Shown: positions 39,444 to 49,669 of the stretch, piece by piece
Numbering within the stretch: the stretch's first letter is position 1
Layout of the letters: every line of letters begins with the position of its first letter
NCBI GenBank assembly: GCA_907165275.2
Contig: CAJRBF020000007.1
Location: forward strand, 310,001-374,000
Direction: 5' to 3'
DNA from: Zygaena filipendulae
Lineage: Eukaryota > Arthropoda > Insecta > Lepidoptera > Zygaenidae
DNA length: 64,000 bases
Made by a program: the position numbers and the translations under genes
Notes under the pieces: model-generated
Database searches by the model: none
Seen by the model: only the letters and a program-made list of their open reading frames with translations
Told to the model about the DNA's origin: nothing

Positions 39444-40266
39444 TCAACTCTGAAGTTCCTCCGCAGTAGGCAGAGGACACAGCTGCACCAGCGGACGACG
39501 AACGCAGCCTCTCGTGGTTTTCACGTCCGCCACTCTGGTGATCCCATCTGAGCCCGGATAGAGGCGCTCAACTCGTCCGAGACGCCAGCTCAATGGGGGA
39601 ACGTGATGCTCTTGTAACAGCACCATGTCCCCCACGTGCGATTTGGTTTTATCCTGGCTCCATTTAATGCGCTGCTGCAGCTCTGATATATATTCTCTTT
39701 GCCACCTGTTCCAGAAGTGCTGTCGTAATTGCTCCAGGCGGGCGTAGCGTTGCAGAGTTCCTTCTTTGCGATCTTCCAGAGCGGGTGCCGGTAGAGCGTT
39801 CAGCGGTCTCCCGATCAAGAAGTGCCCTGGGGATAGAGTAAGGAAGTCATTGGGAGAGGAGGATATTGGGCATAAGGGGCGACTATTTAAAATGGCCTCC
39901 ACTTGTGCGAAAAGAGTAGATATCTCTTCAAATGAGAGATGTACGTTGCCAACGATACGTTTTATATGATATTTCGCGGATTTAACCCCGGCTTCCCATA
40001 TTTCCCCCGAAGTGAGGAGCGTGCGCAGGGATGAAATTGAATTTCGTGACCTCCTGAGCCGTAAACGCAGATAGAGGTTCCGTATTGCTCTTTAGAAAAC
40101 TACCTAATTCTTTTGCAGATGCTTTTATTTGTACGTATTTGAAACGTAAACAGACAAACACACACATGTAAAATTTTGTTATTTTTTCATCCCGACCCTT
40201 ATGGCATTCCTTTAGAGGATGCCCTTGATGAGGGCGAATGGGACAAAATCTGTATTTAAAAAGCAA
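39444..40266 (-). pseudogene. BEL/Pao integrase C-terminal fragment with frameshift
   Basis: Two frames on the minus strand form one protein region: 40266-39982 ends with FIPAHAPHFGG, and the continuation 39902-39444 reads QVEAILNSRPLCP, LSPGHFLIGRPL, LEQLRQHFWNRWQREYI, GDMVLLQEHHVPP and RPLVQLCPLP, the BEL integrase and DUF5641-type tail. One extra A near 40010 after the HFGG motif shifts the frame. The catalytic Glu region therefore lies in the broken stretch. Confidence 0.88.
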
Positions 40267-40354
40267 TGAATATTTTATTTTGGAGACTTTTCGATATAAG
40301 TTTTTACAGTTAAATATACCGCAATCGTAAATTTTGTGATTCTATGTACATAAG

Positions 40355-40820
40355 TACTGACCGTTTGACTGACTTTAGCTGACAGTTGCCCACGACTCAG
40401 TACCCAGTAAATTAAATCGATTTAATTTTACCTGAAATTTTGTGATTTCTATTACTTAAAGAATTTATATAGGTATCTAAATACTGACCGTTTGACTGAC
40501 TTTAGTTGACAGTTGCCCACGACTCAGTACCTAGTAAGTTCAGTCGATTTAGATGTTGATTGTATACAAACACTGACCGTTTGACTGACTATCTGACAGT
40601 TGCCCACGACTCAGTGATTGTATATAAATATTGACCGTATGACTGACCAGCTGACAGTTGCCCACGACTCAGTACCTAGTAAGTTCAGTCGATTTAGATG
40701 TTGATTGTATACAAACACTGACCGTTTGACTGACTAGCTGACAGTTGCCCACGACTCAGTGATTGTATATAAATATTGACCGTATGACTGACTAGCTGAC
40801 AGTTGCTCTCGACTTAGTGA
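40355..40820 (+). repeat. Higher-order minisatellite inside the BEL element
   Basis: A core of about 42 bases (GACCGTTTGACTGACT followed by CTGACAGTTGCCCACGACT) recurs six times, starting near 40360, 40486, 40574, 40632, 40719 and 40777. The last four form two 145-base higher-order units with AAGTTCAGTCGATTTAGATG spacers. Confidence 0.88.
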
Positions 40821-42214
40821 TTGTATATTTTGATAAATTAAGATAGCTTGTTTTGATAATTGTTGTTGTGTGAAGAACGTGGTGTGAATTGCGATTTAGA
40901 ATTGAATGAGAATGAAAATCTAGATGAAGTATTTTGTAATATTGGATTTTGTATTGTTGGCAGCTTGATACCGGAATCATGAAATGGTTTTCGTTTGTCG
41001 TATATCGTCGGTACTGCTATTTGTTTTGATAATTATTGCATTTTTTATTGTATGTTTGTATAATTATTGTATGTTTTTAGCTACGACGACACATTGAATA
41101 AAATCTTCAATGCTGTCTCCCTTTCGTCAGCTACGACTATCATATTTTGAGCATTTGTACCTCGATCCATGTTTGTAGGTCGTCGAACCTTGCCGACAAG
41201 CCTTCGAACCGTCCCTTGATTGAACTACGTTTAGCGAATAGATCCTTCAAGGGTGCCTTCGGGGGTACATCTAATCTATCGCCATCCATCGACATGGTCA
41301 ACAGTATAAACGAACTAATGAATTTAAGGGTAGGTATAAAATTATGGAAATTAAAATTTTATTTTTAATGTAGGTAGCGATAAATCGATGTCCCTTCAAC
41401 AAAATTCGACCTTTTAGGAGTAAATGAATAAATAAAAGTTTGCCTGACGCTCCTCGCTTCGTTGACTTGCCGTGAAGCCAGGGGTGCGCTGCGCGACACA
41501 CGACGTCGCCTGGCGCAAGCACACTGCGTACAGGAGTGGGCCTTTGGCCTGAAATTGGTCGGCAAATACTGATTAAGTTATGAAAAAATACCTAAACGAA
41601 TCACTAACATACGCTAGGGAAATGCAAACAGACGATTAACTTAGGTATGTACAAAAAAAATCTAATAATAAAATTTTGACAGTTTTACCTACCCCTAGAG
41701 AAGTGCGAGTCGTGAACATACGACACCTCTTGATAATTTTGTTTATATTAAGCAATTGTAAGAAGATAGAATTTAAGCAAAATGATGTATGATGTTTTAT
41801 ATAAGGTACCTTTAGAAAATACCTAATCATTGAAATTTGTAAAATATTTAATTGTGGAAATATAGCACAAGTGAATAAGTAGCTCAATTTAAATAGTCAG
41901 TTTAGTGCAATGAATTTTAGTAATGCTGGATAATAGGTTAAAGGTTTTTTTTTGGAAATTGAGAAATTTGGATAATGTGTGTAGGTAGGAAGCAAAGACA
42001 GGGCACTTAGCTTGTTTAGAAGACGCCTGCAGCTTCGCACCACCACGATAATTTAGATGTCTCGTTGACCAGCCCAGCACGTCGATTGTCTTCAACGGCA
42101 ACTGGCTCCAACCTCGTCTTCCTTAAATTTTGATGTAGTTCCACAGTAATCTTCTTTTCCGAAAGACTGCAGTTTTTATTTCAAATTTTGTCCTGTCACG
42201 GTCGCCAATTTTCT
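40821..42214. other. Remaining interior of the BEL element, non-coding
   Basis: It contains the primer-binding site (42191-42207) next to the 5' LTR. The frame at about 41150-41330 (plus) has some protein-like composition (RPLIELRLANRSFKG) but no family I recognise. The rest is AT-rich. Confidence 0.4.
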
Positions 42215-42479
42215 TGTTTACGCACAAGATTGGAATTTCATATATAATGAAACTCAAGTATTTAGTATAAGTTTTTAATGCGGTAACTAATGTAATATTC
42301 AATTTAGACTGTAGAACAAAGAAAGGTCGTGTCCTTTCGCTGGACGTATGCAACCGAAGTGAATAATAATTTTTACTATCGACGCAACGGTCAATTTATA
42401 TTTTGGATAAATCTCGATGGTAGGTAGGTGCCTCGCAAATATTACTGGTTGCTATTCTTCTGCTTAAGGAGCTTTAACA
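42215..42479 (-). repeat. 5' LTR of the BEL element (265 bp)
   Basis: This is the upstream LTR in element orientation, six bases longer than its partner because of GCGGTAAC versus GC near 42280. Confidence 0.9.
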
Positions 42480-42484
42480 GGTAG

Positions 42485-43441
42485 TAATGTCGATGTCGAG
42501 GTGTTATCGATGTTATTATAGCCTAGGGTGGAGAATATCGATATAACGATCGATATTGAAAGGTTAATTAGGATTACACAAATAATATCATGAAAAAAGC
42601 CTACGAATAGGTAATTTTATTGATTACCAGCAGCTGTTCCCTGCAGTTTCACCCACGTTAATTTCGAAGATCTCCAGGTTATTCCGAGATAAAAGTACTT
42701 ACTACCCTATATTTTTCTCTGCAACTACCTGTAGTTATCTACTTACCTGTTGATTTTAGCTAACTGCGTTGTAGTACAGGAGTCCAAGACGAAATTTATG
42801 GATTTACGAAAGCGCGTCAGATTAACATAAGGGGCATATCTTGCACCTCCACCAAATAAAGGCCCTCTACACTGAGGGGCGCATCTAGAATAACCGATCA
42901 GAATAATAAAAAAAACGATAGCCGGAAATACTCGAGCGCATCAGATTAAGACATAGTAGGTTAATTACATTCTGAAAACTGTGTATATGAATAATCTGCG
43001 ATTTGAACATGACGTTTGTGATCCTTTTTAAACTCCCTTAGTTTAAAAAGGATCACAAACTTGCAAAAAAAAACCGTCATCTCGATTTTCTCGAACGCGG
43101 TTGATGTTTTTTACATTTGGAAGTAAAATAACTCAAGGATAGCGGGAAAAATATAATCTGCCGATTTCCACGAGCCGAAGAAACAAAAATCATCTATAAA
43201 GTTTAGAACGAGCAGCCGCAGATGCTGCAGTGAAACATGTATTCCTCACTCTGGCTTGCTTTCCCTTTCTCTTTTTCTCTATCACACTCTCGCACCGTCC
43301 TCACACTACTTTCCATCGCCATGACGTCATCACAGGATAAAACGGCATTAAACGTGTCAAATTGATAACCTCCTTATTTGAAGTCGGTTAAAATGAATAT
43401 TAAAATAAGTTCCAGGCAAGTATTACAGCAAGCAATAGGTA
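42485..43441. other. AT-rich spacer with a perfect short hairpin
   Basis: GTTTGTGATCCTTTTTAAACT (21 bases; 43014-43034) and its exact inverse (43040-43060) are separated by five bases. ATATCGAT-type palindromic words lie near 42536-42560. Near 43380 the common insect repeat word GAAGTCGGTTAAAAT appears. No gene is seen. Confidence 0.6.
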
Positions 43442-44011
43442 GTAACTGTATTGTTCGATGATTGAAAGACGGCTTGAGGTCTGGAGGTGTTTATTTCTTA
43501 CTTTTGATAGTTATTAATAATTAGTACAAAATTAGGTAACACGTAGTGCGAGGTGTGTGTCCGTCTAATATGCAAGTCACAATAATGGTGTAGCCACAGA
43601 TCACACACTATGGTTTTATTAGGTACGTTACAGTGAACACAGTATAGTTGTACTGCGTTCCAATACATCATCCCCCTTTACAAAGAATTTTTCTTAATAT
43701 ATTTAATTTACACAGCTAAGCATTCTAGCTATTACAATTTTTCTAACTTTAGGAACCTAATCTCTGTTACAACAATTAGTTTTATGTTCTATGAACTTGA
43801 GTATTTACCAAACAAAATAAAATCTTAATTCTTTAACAAAACAAAATATAATCTTAATTTTTTAACACAAAGAAATAAAATCTTAATTCTTTAACTCGTC
43901 ATCCCCTCTTAAGGAGAACTTTAAAGAAAATGTATACATTTAAATTATACATTAAAGTTATTCATTCAGCCAGCAGTGAGGTAGAGTAAGCATCTCTGAG
44001 GAATCATCAAG

Positions 44012-45835
44012 TCACGCTGGTCGAATATAGAAAGAGGTTCTTTCGTACAAAACATTATTCTTATCTAATATGTTATAAGATCTATAGCCATTATATTTAA
44101 TAATTTTACCTTCACGCCATACATTTTTATGTACATCTTTTTTAAACCAAATGTTTTGACCAATTGCAAACCCTTTCCTATGTCTAGTTCTTCTATTATA
44201 ATTAATTAAGTTACGATTTACAGTCTTATTAAATTGTGACTGAGTATTAATATTTAGCTGTGGTTTTAAATACTGATATGAAACTAGCAATTTCGTTTTT
44301 AAATTTCTATTCATTAATAGTTGAGCTGGTGAAAAATCTGTACCAGAGACAGGCGAAGATCTGTATTGAAGCAATGCTAACCTAAAATCAGTCTTGTCTT
44401 CAAAGCATTTAGTTAATATTTTCTTACTTAATTGTACAGCCCGTTCTGCCATGCCATTTGACTGTGGATATCTTGGACTCGAGAAGGTAAACTTAAATCC
44501 TAACTCAGAGGCAAATTTTTTACATTCCCTTGATTCAAAAGGCACATGGTCTGATACAATTTCACTTGGAATTCCAAAATTTGAAAAAACATCTATTAAA
44601 CAGTTTATTACACAAGCAGCACTCTTATTATGCATTAATTTAATATCAACCCATTTTGAAAAATAATCCACAATTACTAAGTAGTTTTTATTTCTATATT
44701 CCATGATGTCAATTCCTAATTTAGAAAAAGGTAGATCAGGTATATCATGAGGCAACAACGGCTCTTTAATATTATTATTTTGATATGTTTGACATACAAA
44801 GCATTTTTTTAAGTAATTTTCTATGTGGTCATCAATTTTAGGCCAGTAATAGAGAGTTCTTGCCAGTTGCTTCATTTTGGACATACCTAAATGACCTTCA
44901 TGAAGTTTATTCATTATAGACATCCTTAACGACTTGGGTATTATTAATCTAGATTTTAAAAATACTAAACCCTCATCTGTGGTTATATCAGCTCTAAATT
45001 TATAATAATATTTTAAATCATCAGGGACATCTTTTATAGTGTCCGGCCAACCATTAATAGTCAGCTGTATGAGTTTTAATAACTCATCATCCTGTGAAGT
45101 TTTTAATATTAACTCACTTTTCTGCTCCTCTGTACACTGCAAGTAATGAGCGAGACCTACGCAGTGAATAACTTCATACATGTACGAGTCATCTGTATCT
45201 TTAACATTCAAGGAAGAGCGAGAAAGTAAGTCAGCTATGAACATTAATTTTCCTTTTAAATATGTAAACTCAATATCATATTTTAATAATTTTAATTTTA
45301 ATCTTTGTAGTCTGGGCGATGGCACATCATGAATATGTTTCTTTAAGAGACTTTCCAATGGTTTGTGATCATTTAAAACTTTACACTTCTGACCATAGTT
45401 AAAATAGTGAAATTTTTTAGTAGCCCATACTACACTTAATAATTCCTTTTCAATTTGTGAAAACTTTTGTTCTGAAGATGTGAGACTTCTAGAAGCAAAA
45501 CATACAGGTTTGCCGTTTTGAAGTAGGCAACATCCTAATCCATCTTTTGATGCGTCACATTGTATTACGATAGGGAGTCTACTATTAAAATTCTGTAAAA
45601 TGGGTGCCTCAGTTATCATTTGCTTAATATTATTGAACACACTTTCATGCACTGAGGTCCACAACCATGTTACATCCTTTTTTAATAAAAGGTGTAGCGG
45701 TGATGCAATATTTGCCATATTAGGAATAAATTTTCTTAAGTAATTTATCATTCCAAGAAATATCTGTAAATCTTTTTTATTAGTGGGACATTTAATACTG
45801 GTGATGGCATTAACCCTTTCAGGATCTATTTGCAT
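44012..45835 (-). pseudogene. Gypsy pol: connection, RNase H and integrase
   Basis: The 607-aa frame starts at MQIDPERVNAITS, the thumb of the reverse transcriptase. It includes RNase H (VIQCDASKDGLGCCLLQ, EKELLSVVWA, DHKPLESLL, LTFYLKG-like FTYLKGKLMFIADLLSRS). The integrase zinc region (HEGHLGMSKMKQLARTLYYWP...C..C) and the core follow, with LGIDIMEY, IVSDHVPF and PQSNGMAERAVQ for the D,D,E residues. The C-terminal domain is GQNIWFKKD...WREGKI. This part is open, but the pol frame is broken upstream near 45858. Confidence 0.92.
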
Positions 45836-45862
45836 GCCATGCTCTGAAAATATAAAAAATAT

Positions 45863-46555
45863 TTACTCAAAATATTTTACTTCCTTTAATTTATATTGAA
45901 ATTTTTTCTCATTAAATCGAACATTATGAATTTTTGCACGCTCAAATACTTTATTTAATATTTCATCATGCTGAATTTCTGTTTCAGCACATAATAATAA
46001 ATCATCGCAATAAATGATAACACCAGGTATATCTCCAAAGGCATTTTCACTATACCTTTGAAATATCTCCGGGGCTACTGATAAACCAAAAGGTAATCTT
46101 AAAAATTTATAACATCCGAATGGACTATTAAATGTACACAAGTCTGTTGACTGCTCACTGAGCTTAATATTATAAAATCCATCGGACAGGTCTAAAACTG
46201 AAAAGTATTTTTTATTACATAATTTAGGTACTATCTCATCTAATGTAGGTATCAAATATGTTCCCTTATTAATATTTTGTTTAGATCTTTAGGGTCTAAA
46301 CAAATTCTTAAAGAACCGTCTTTCTTTTCAATTATGACAAGGTTACTAACAAAACTAGTTGGGTGTTCGACCTTAGCGATTACTTGGTGATCCTCCAGAG
46401 ACTTCAGCTTCTCTGCTAGGCGCGTCATCAGTGCGTTAGGCACTCGTCGCGGGGGCCTCACTATAGGGTCCACTCCTGGCTGAACGCGTAACACCAATGG
46501 GTTTTTAAATTCACCCACACCCTGAAAAAGTTGTGTATTCATATTAATAATCCTG
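45863..46555 (-). pseudogene. Gypsy pol: reverse transcriptase palm in two broken frames
   Basis: From 46555 the frame reads INMNTQLFQGVGEF, PPRRVPNALMTRLAEKL, SFVSNLVIIEKKDGSLRICLDPKDLNK, then stops at 46256. The continuation (46255-45863) has LDEIVPKLCNKKYFSVLDLSDGFY, FLRLPFGLSVAPEIFQ and the catalytic YCDD. A short insertion of about five bases separates them (REHI / IPTLDEI), and after KYFE another stop with an AT-rich filler precedes the next frame. The polymerase is therefore not translatable as one protein. Confidence 0.9.
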
Positions 46556-46564
46556 CTTTTATTA

Positions 46565-47223
46565 TGTTGTATGCTTTCCTGGACTCTTCCCAATATCTGA
46601 AGGAATTTCAGGGTGAGTTGGCAGCTAATCGTATTGCTTGGCAAATGATTCCACCTTCCGCTCCCCACTTTGGTGGTAGTTGGGAGGCTACAATTAAATC
46701 ATTCAAGACGCATCTGTTTAGGGTCATAGGTCCCCAAATCCTTACTTATGAGGAGCTTTTAACGATTCTCTGCCAAATAGAGGCAGTCTTGAATTCCAGA
46801 CCTCTATGTGTGGGTCTTAGTCCAGATCCTGGTGAGCCTGTCCCACTTACTCCTGCCCATTTTCTAAATGCAGTTCCTTTGCGTTCGCTTCCATCTCCTG
46901 AAGTAACTGAAGAGCGCGAACATTTGTTATCTCGCTTTGAACTGTTGAACAAATTGGTACAGTCGTATTGGCGGCGGTGGAGCACCGAATACCTCCATAC
47001 CCTTCAGGTCAGAGGAAAGTGGACGTCGGATTCTCAATCCGTAAAGGTAGGGACAGTGGTTTTAATTAGGCAGGATAATTCCCCGCCGCTGCATTGGCCA
47101 CTGGGTCGAATTCAGGAAACCTATGCAGGTAGGGACGGAAAAATTCGGGTCGCGTTGGTAAAGACCAAGTATGGTACGCTTAAGCGCCCGATTGTGCGGT
47201 TATGTCCGCTACCCACTCAGTAG
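46565..47223 (+). pseudogene. BEL/Pao integrase fragment reversed inside the Gypsy element
   Basis: The plus strand encodes FLDSSQYLKEFQGELAANRI, IPPSAPHFGGSWEATIKSFK, QIEAVLNSRPLC, PLTPAHFL, YWRRWSTEYLHTLQVRGKW, VGTVVLIRQDNSPPLHWPLG and the closing RPIVRLCPLPTQ. It starts abruptly at the Gypsy junction. It is related to, but not copied from, the intact BEL at 49670. Confidence 0.9.
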
Positions 47224-48034
47224 TAGCTTATTAGCGATAGTTCTAGGGTTATTCGTACTTTGTTCGGATAATCCTCTTAGTATTATTAAGTTTACTATTA
47301 GTTGACGGTTTCTCGTCACTTAATTCCTAAGTTTAAGTCTTCATTATGATAGGTTAGCTTAGGTTTATTTTGGTTTCCCTTTTCGAAAGAGAACCTTTCA
47401 AGCCGGGGGCTGTGTTTGGGCTATTTATAAATCTGGATATTGGCAACCCGGTATTTAAATTTCGCGCCTATGCCATCCATGGGTGGACTGAACGCTCGAC
47501 CAATCGGCGCGGGCGCGGTAGTTCCCAACATCATGATGGCGGCGTTGCATTCGTTTTTTGGCTCATGCTTGCGCCGGCTGAGCCAAAGAGTGTGTTCCCG
47601 ACTGTGTACTGAGGTGTACGTGCTGCTCTGCGTTAGCTTCGCTCGCGAGTGCCGGACTCTGGAGTGACCCTTTGGTGTTTGCTTTCAATCCTCGAATACA
47701 CAGCTTTTTATGGACGCATGCCCACCGCACGCTTGGTGAACTATTTATTTAAGTTGTGTGGTGCTTTAAATTGGTGAACAAGCGCGACGAGAGTCGCCTG
47801 TGTGGCACGCTTGGACACTGCTTTGTCGCCATTTTGTACGCTTGTCCGCGGCTTCCGCCGTAGAAGCTTGCGGCGTGAACGCACGTTGAAGAAGACCACC
47901 TGGGAGCTGATCATTTGGTGTCAGTCAAGTAAGTCCGCCTTGCATTTGGTTATAGGTTCGGAATTTATTTGCTGGTTGCCAATACTGGGTGCTTACATAC
48001 CTACCGGTTCTCCAGGCCTTCAGAAGGCGCGTTC
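47224..48034 (+). mobile_element. BEL/Pao 3' end: untranslated region, polypurine tract and LTR
   Basis: After the integrase stop come a polypurine tract (CTTTCAAGCCGGGGGC, ending 47410) and an LTR of about 624 bp starting TGTGTTTGGG (47411) and ending GTTCACA (48034). The Gypsy gag resumes immediately after. The matching 5' LTR is absent. Confidence 0.75.
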
Positions 48035-48308
48035 ACACCTCTAATTTTGTCTTCTCTTCGGATTTTAACACGTTAAAATAAAGTTCCTGAGCTTTGTGCC
48101 CTATGCAATTAATCAAAATCGCAGCTTTTCTGGTTTCTGACAATCTTTCAAAGCCTGCTGCTACTATGAAATTCCGAAATGAATCTTTAAACCGTTGCCA
48201 TTGTGGCCAACAATCATCCAGGTCATCCAGATTTAGACCTCGTGGCATGTTGTACTGGATGGCTCCCACGTGGTCGATAATTTCGACATTATCCGAATTA
48301 GTATTCAT
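48035..48308 (-). pseudogene. Gypsy gag N-terminal fragment
   Basis: About 90 residues, including DCWPQWQRFKDSFRNFIVAAG and ETRKAAILINCIGHKAQELYF, a typical insect Gypsy Gag start. It is cut by the BEL LTR and reads two foreign codons to a stop. It lies just inside the 5' LTR and primer-binding site. Confidence 0.85.
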
Positions 48309-48668
48309 TATTTATTTTAATATTAATTATGTTTAACTTAATTTTAAACAAGTTACCTCGTGGTAGACGGGTGGAAATTTTTAGGTTACGAAGTTTAATC
48401 CTTCGTAATCTTCTTAATTCGTGTTCTTCACCGGCTGCGCCATGTATTGTTCGATGATTGAAAGACGGCTTGAGGTCTGGAGGTGTTTATTTCTTACTTT
48501 TGATAGTTATTAATAATTAGTACAAAATTAGGTAACACGTAGTGCGAGGTGTGTGTCCGTCTAATATGCAAGTCACAATAATGGTGTAGCCACAGATCAC
48601 ACACTATGGGTTTATTAGGTACGTTACAGTGAACACAGTATAGTTGTACTGCGTTCCAATACAGTAAC

Positions 48669-49669
48669 TAGTACACCTTCATTTTAATGTAATTTTAACC
48701 GACTTCCAAAAATAAGTGGTAAAGGTAGTTAGGTAAAACTTTTTTCTATAAAAGTATGTATTGAACCGACCCACTGATCACTGATCAGTTCAAGTTGGTG
48801 CCAAGCCTACCGTTTGGGTTGTTATGGATTATATCGGTAGGTTTTTATATTTTTGATGTCGGACAATGTTTTTTTGTTGGAAAATTTGTATGGAACTGTG
48901 AATCTAAATACCGCGTAATTTGTTTTTTATATTAGTGACTGTTTTACTTTTTTTTTTGTTTTACTTTATTTTTTTCTGAATGTACCTATTATTAAAAAAA
49001 TATTATTGATTTTAATGCAATTTTCGCTGCATTTTATTTATCAACTTAAGTAATCTAAAATAATCATATTTTTTTTATTTATGTATTCATAAATTTTTAC
49101 AAAGCAAGGAATTTACAATCTTCGAAACCCAATGGGTCCCAAATCTCAACAACGCTCGAGTGAATGTAAGTATAATTAATTACAAACCAATCTCAACGCC
49201 GAAACAGTGCAGGTTGGGTATAGCGGTTATATACAATTCTAGAAGACGTTCTAGGTGTGTGCTTTTCTTCCTGCACTGCAAGTAGGTATAGTTTGTTGTT
49301 GTACTTAATAAATAAACCGTTGTAGGTATTTTGTGAATCCTTGTCAGAATTTTTTTGGAATTAATCGAACGTGAATCTTACCTGGATTATTCCTAGTGTT
49401 CATGAGAAGTGTTTATTAATTAAAATTACACCGTAAATTTCAAATGAACGTTTTTGTTGTTGCGATAGTATTTACGCACCAGTATTCATGCTGAATTATT
49501 GATTAATTAAATTTAATTGACTTGCATTTTATAATTAAACTTATTAAAAATTCTTCGATTCTTACTCACCGTACCTAGATTGTCGGTTGATTCAAGTTGA
49601 GTCAATTGAATTAAAGTTAATTAAATTCAATTAAAATTTATTAAAGTTCGGAATCGGTTATTGTTAACG
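48669..49669. other. AT-rich stretch before the BEL gag-pol, without a recognisable 5' LTR
   Basis: The insect repeat word TTTTAACCGACTTCCAAAAA lies near 48690. A section at 49195-49330 looks LTR-like (GGTTATATACA, then AATAAATAAA), but it does not match the presumed 3' LTR at 55325. The last 200 bases are A/T leader with AATTAAA-type runs. No gene is seen. Confidence 0.45.

Larger units (their letters stand above)
39155..42479 (-). mobile_element. BEL/Pao retrotransposon with large internal replacement, TSD GGTAG
   Basis: Two LTRs (39155-39413 and 42215-42479) begin TGTATACGC or TGTTTACGC and end TTTAACA; they differ mainly by a 6-base indel. GGTAG flanks the element (39150-39154 and 42480-42484). 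On the minus strand a primer-binding site (TGGCGACCGTGACAGGA, 42207-42191) follows the 5' LTR, and a G-rich polypurine tract precedes the 3' LTR. Only the integrase end of pol survives; gag and reverse transcriptase are missing and the space is filled by tandem repeats and unrelated AT-rich DNA. Confidence 0.88.
43447..48663 (-). mobile_element. Ty3/Gypsy retrotransposon, chimeric, TSD GTAAC
   Basis: Identical-length 221-bp LTRs (43447-43667 and 48443-48663) differ by a single base that I can see, so the insertion is young. GTAAC flanks it (43442-43446 and 48664-48668). In minus orientation the primer-binding site TGGCGCAGCCGG (48442-48431) directly follows the 5' LTR and a polypurine AAAGGGGGATGA precedes the 3' LTR. 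Inside, the first 90 gag residues are followed by a reversed BEL fragment and then Gypsy pol from the reverse transcriptase onward. Confidence 0.93.

Noticed and set aside
40355..40820. CRISPR-like regular repeats
   Set aside because: The context is eukaryotic, spacers are themselves repeated, and there are no cas genes; it is a higher-order minisatellite.
45845..45870. Possible mini-intron (GTAAAT...TTTCAG) in the Gypsy reverse transcriptase
   Set aside because: At about 23 bases it is too short to splice; a disabling AT-rich change is more likely.
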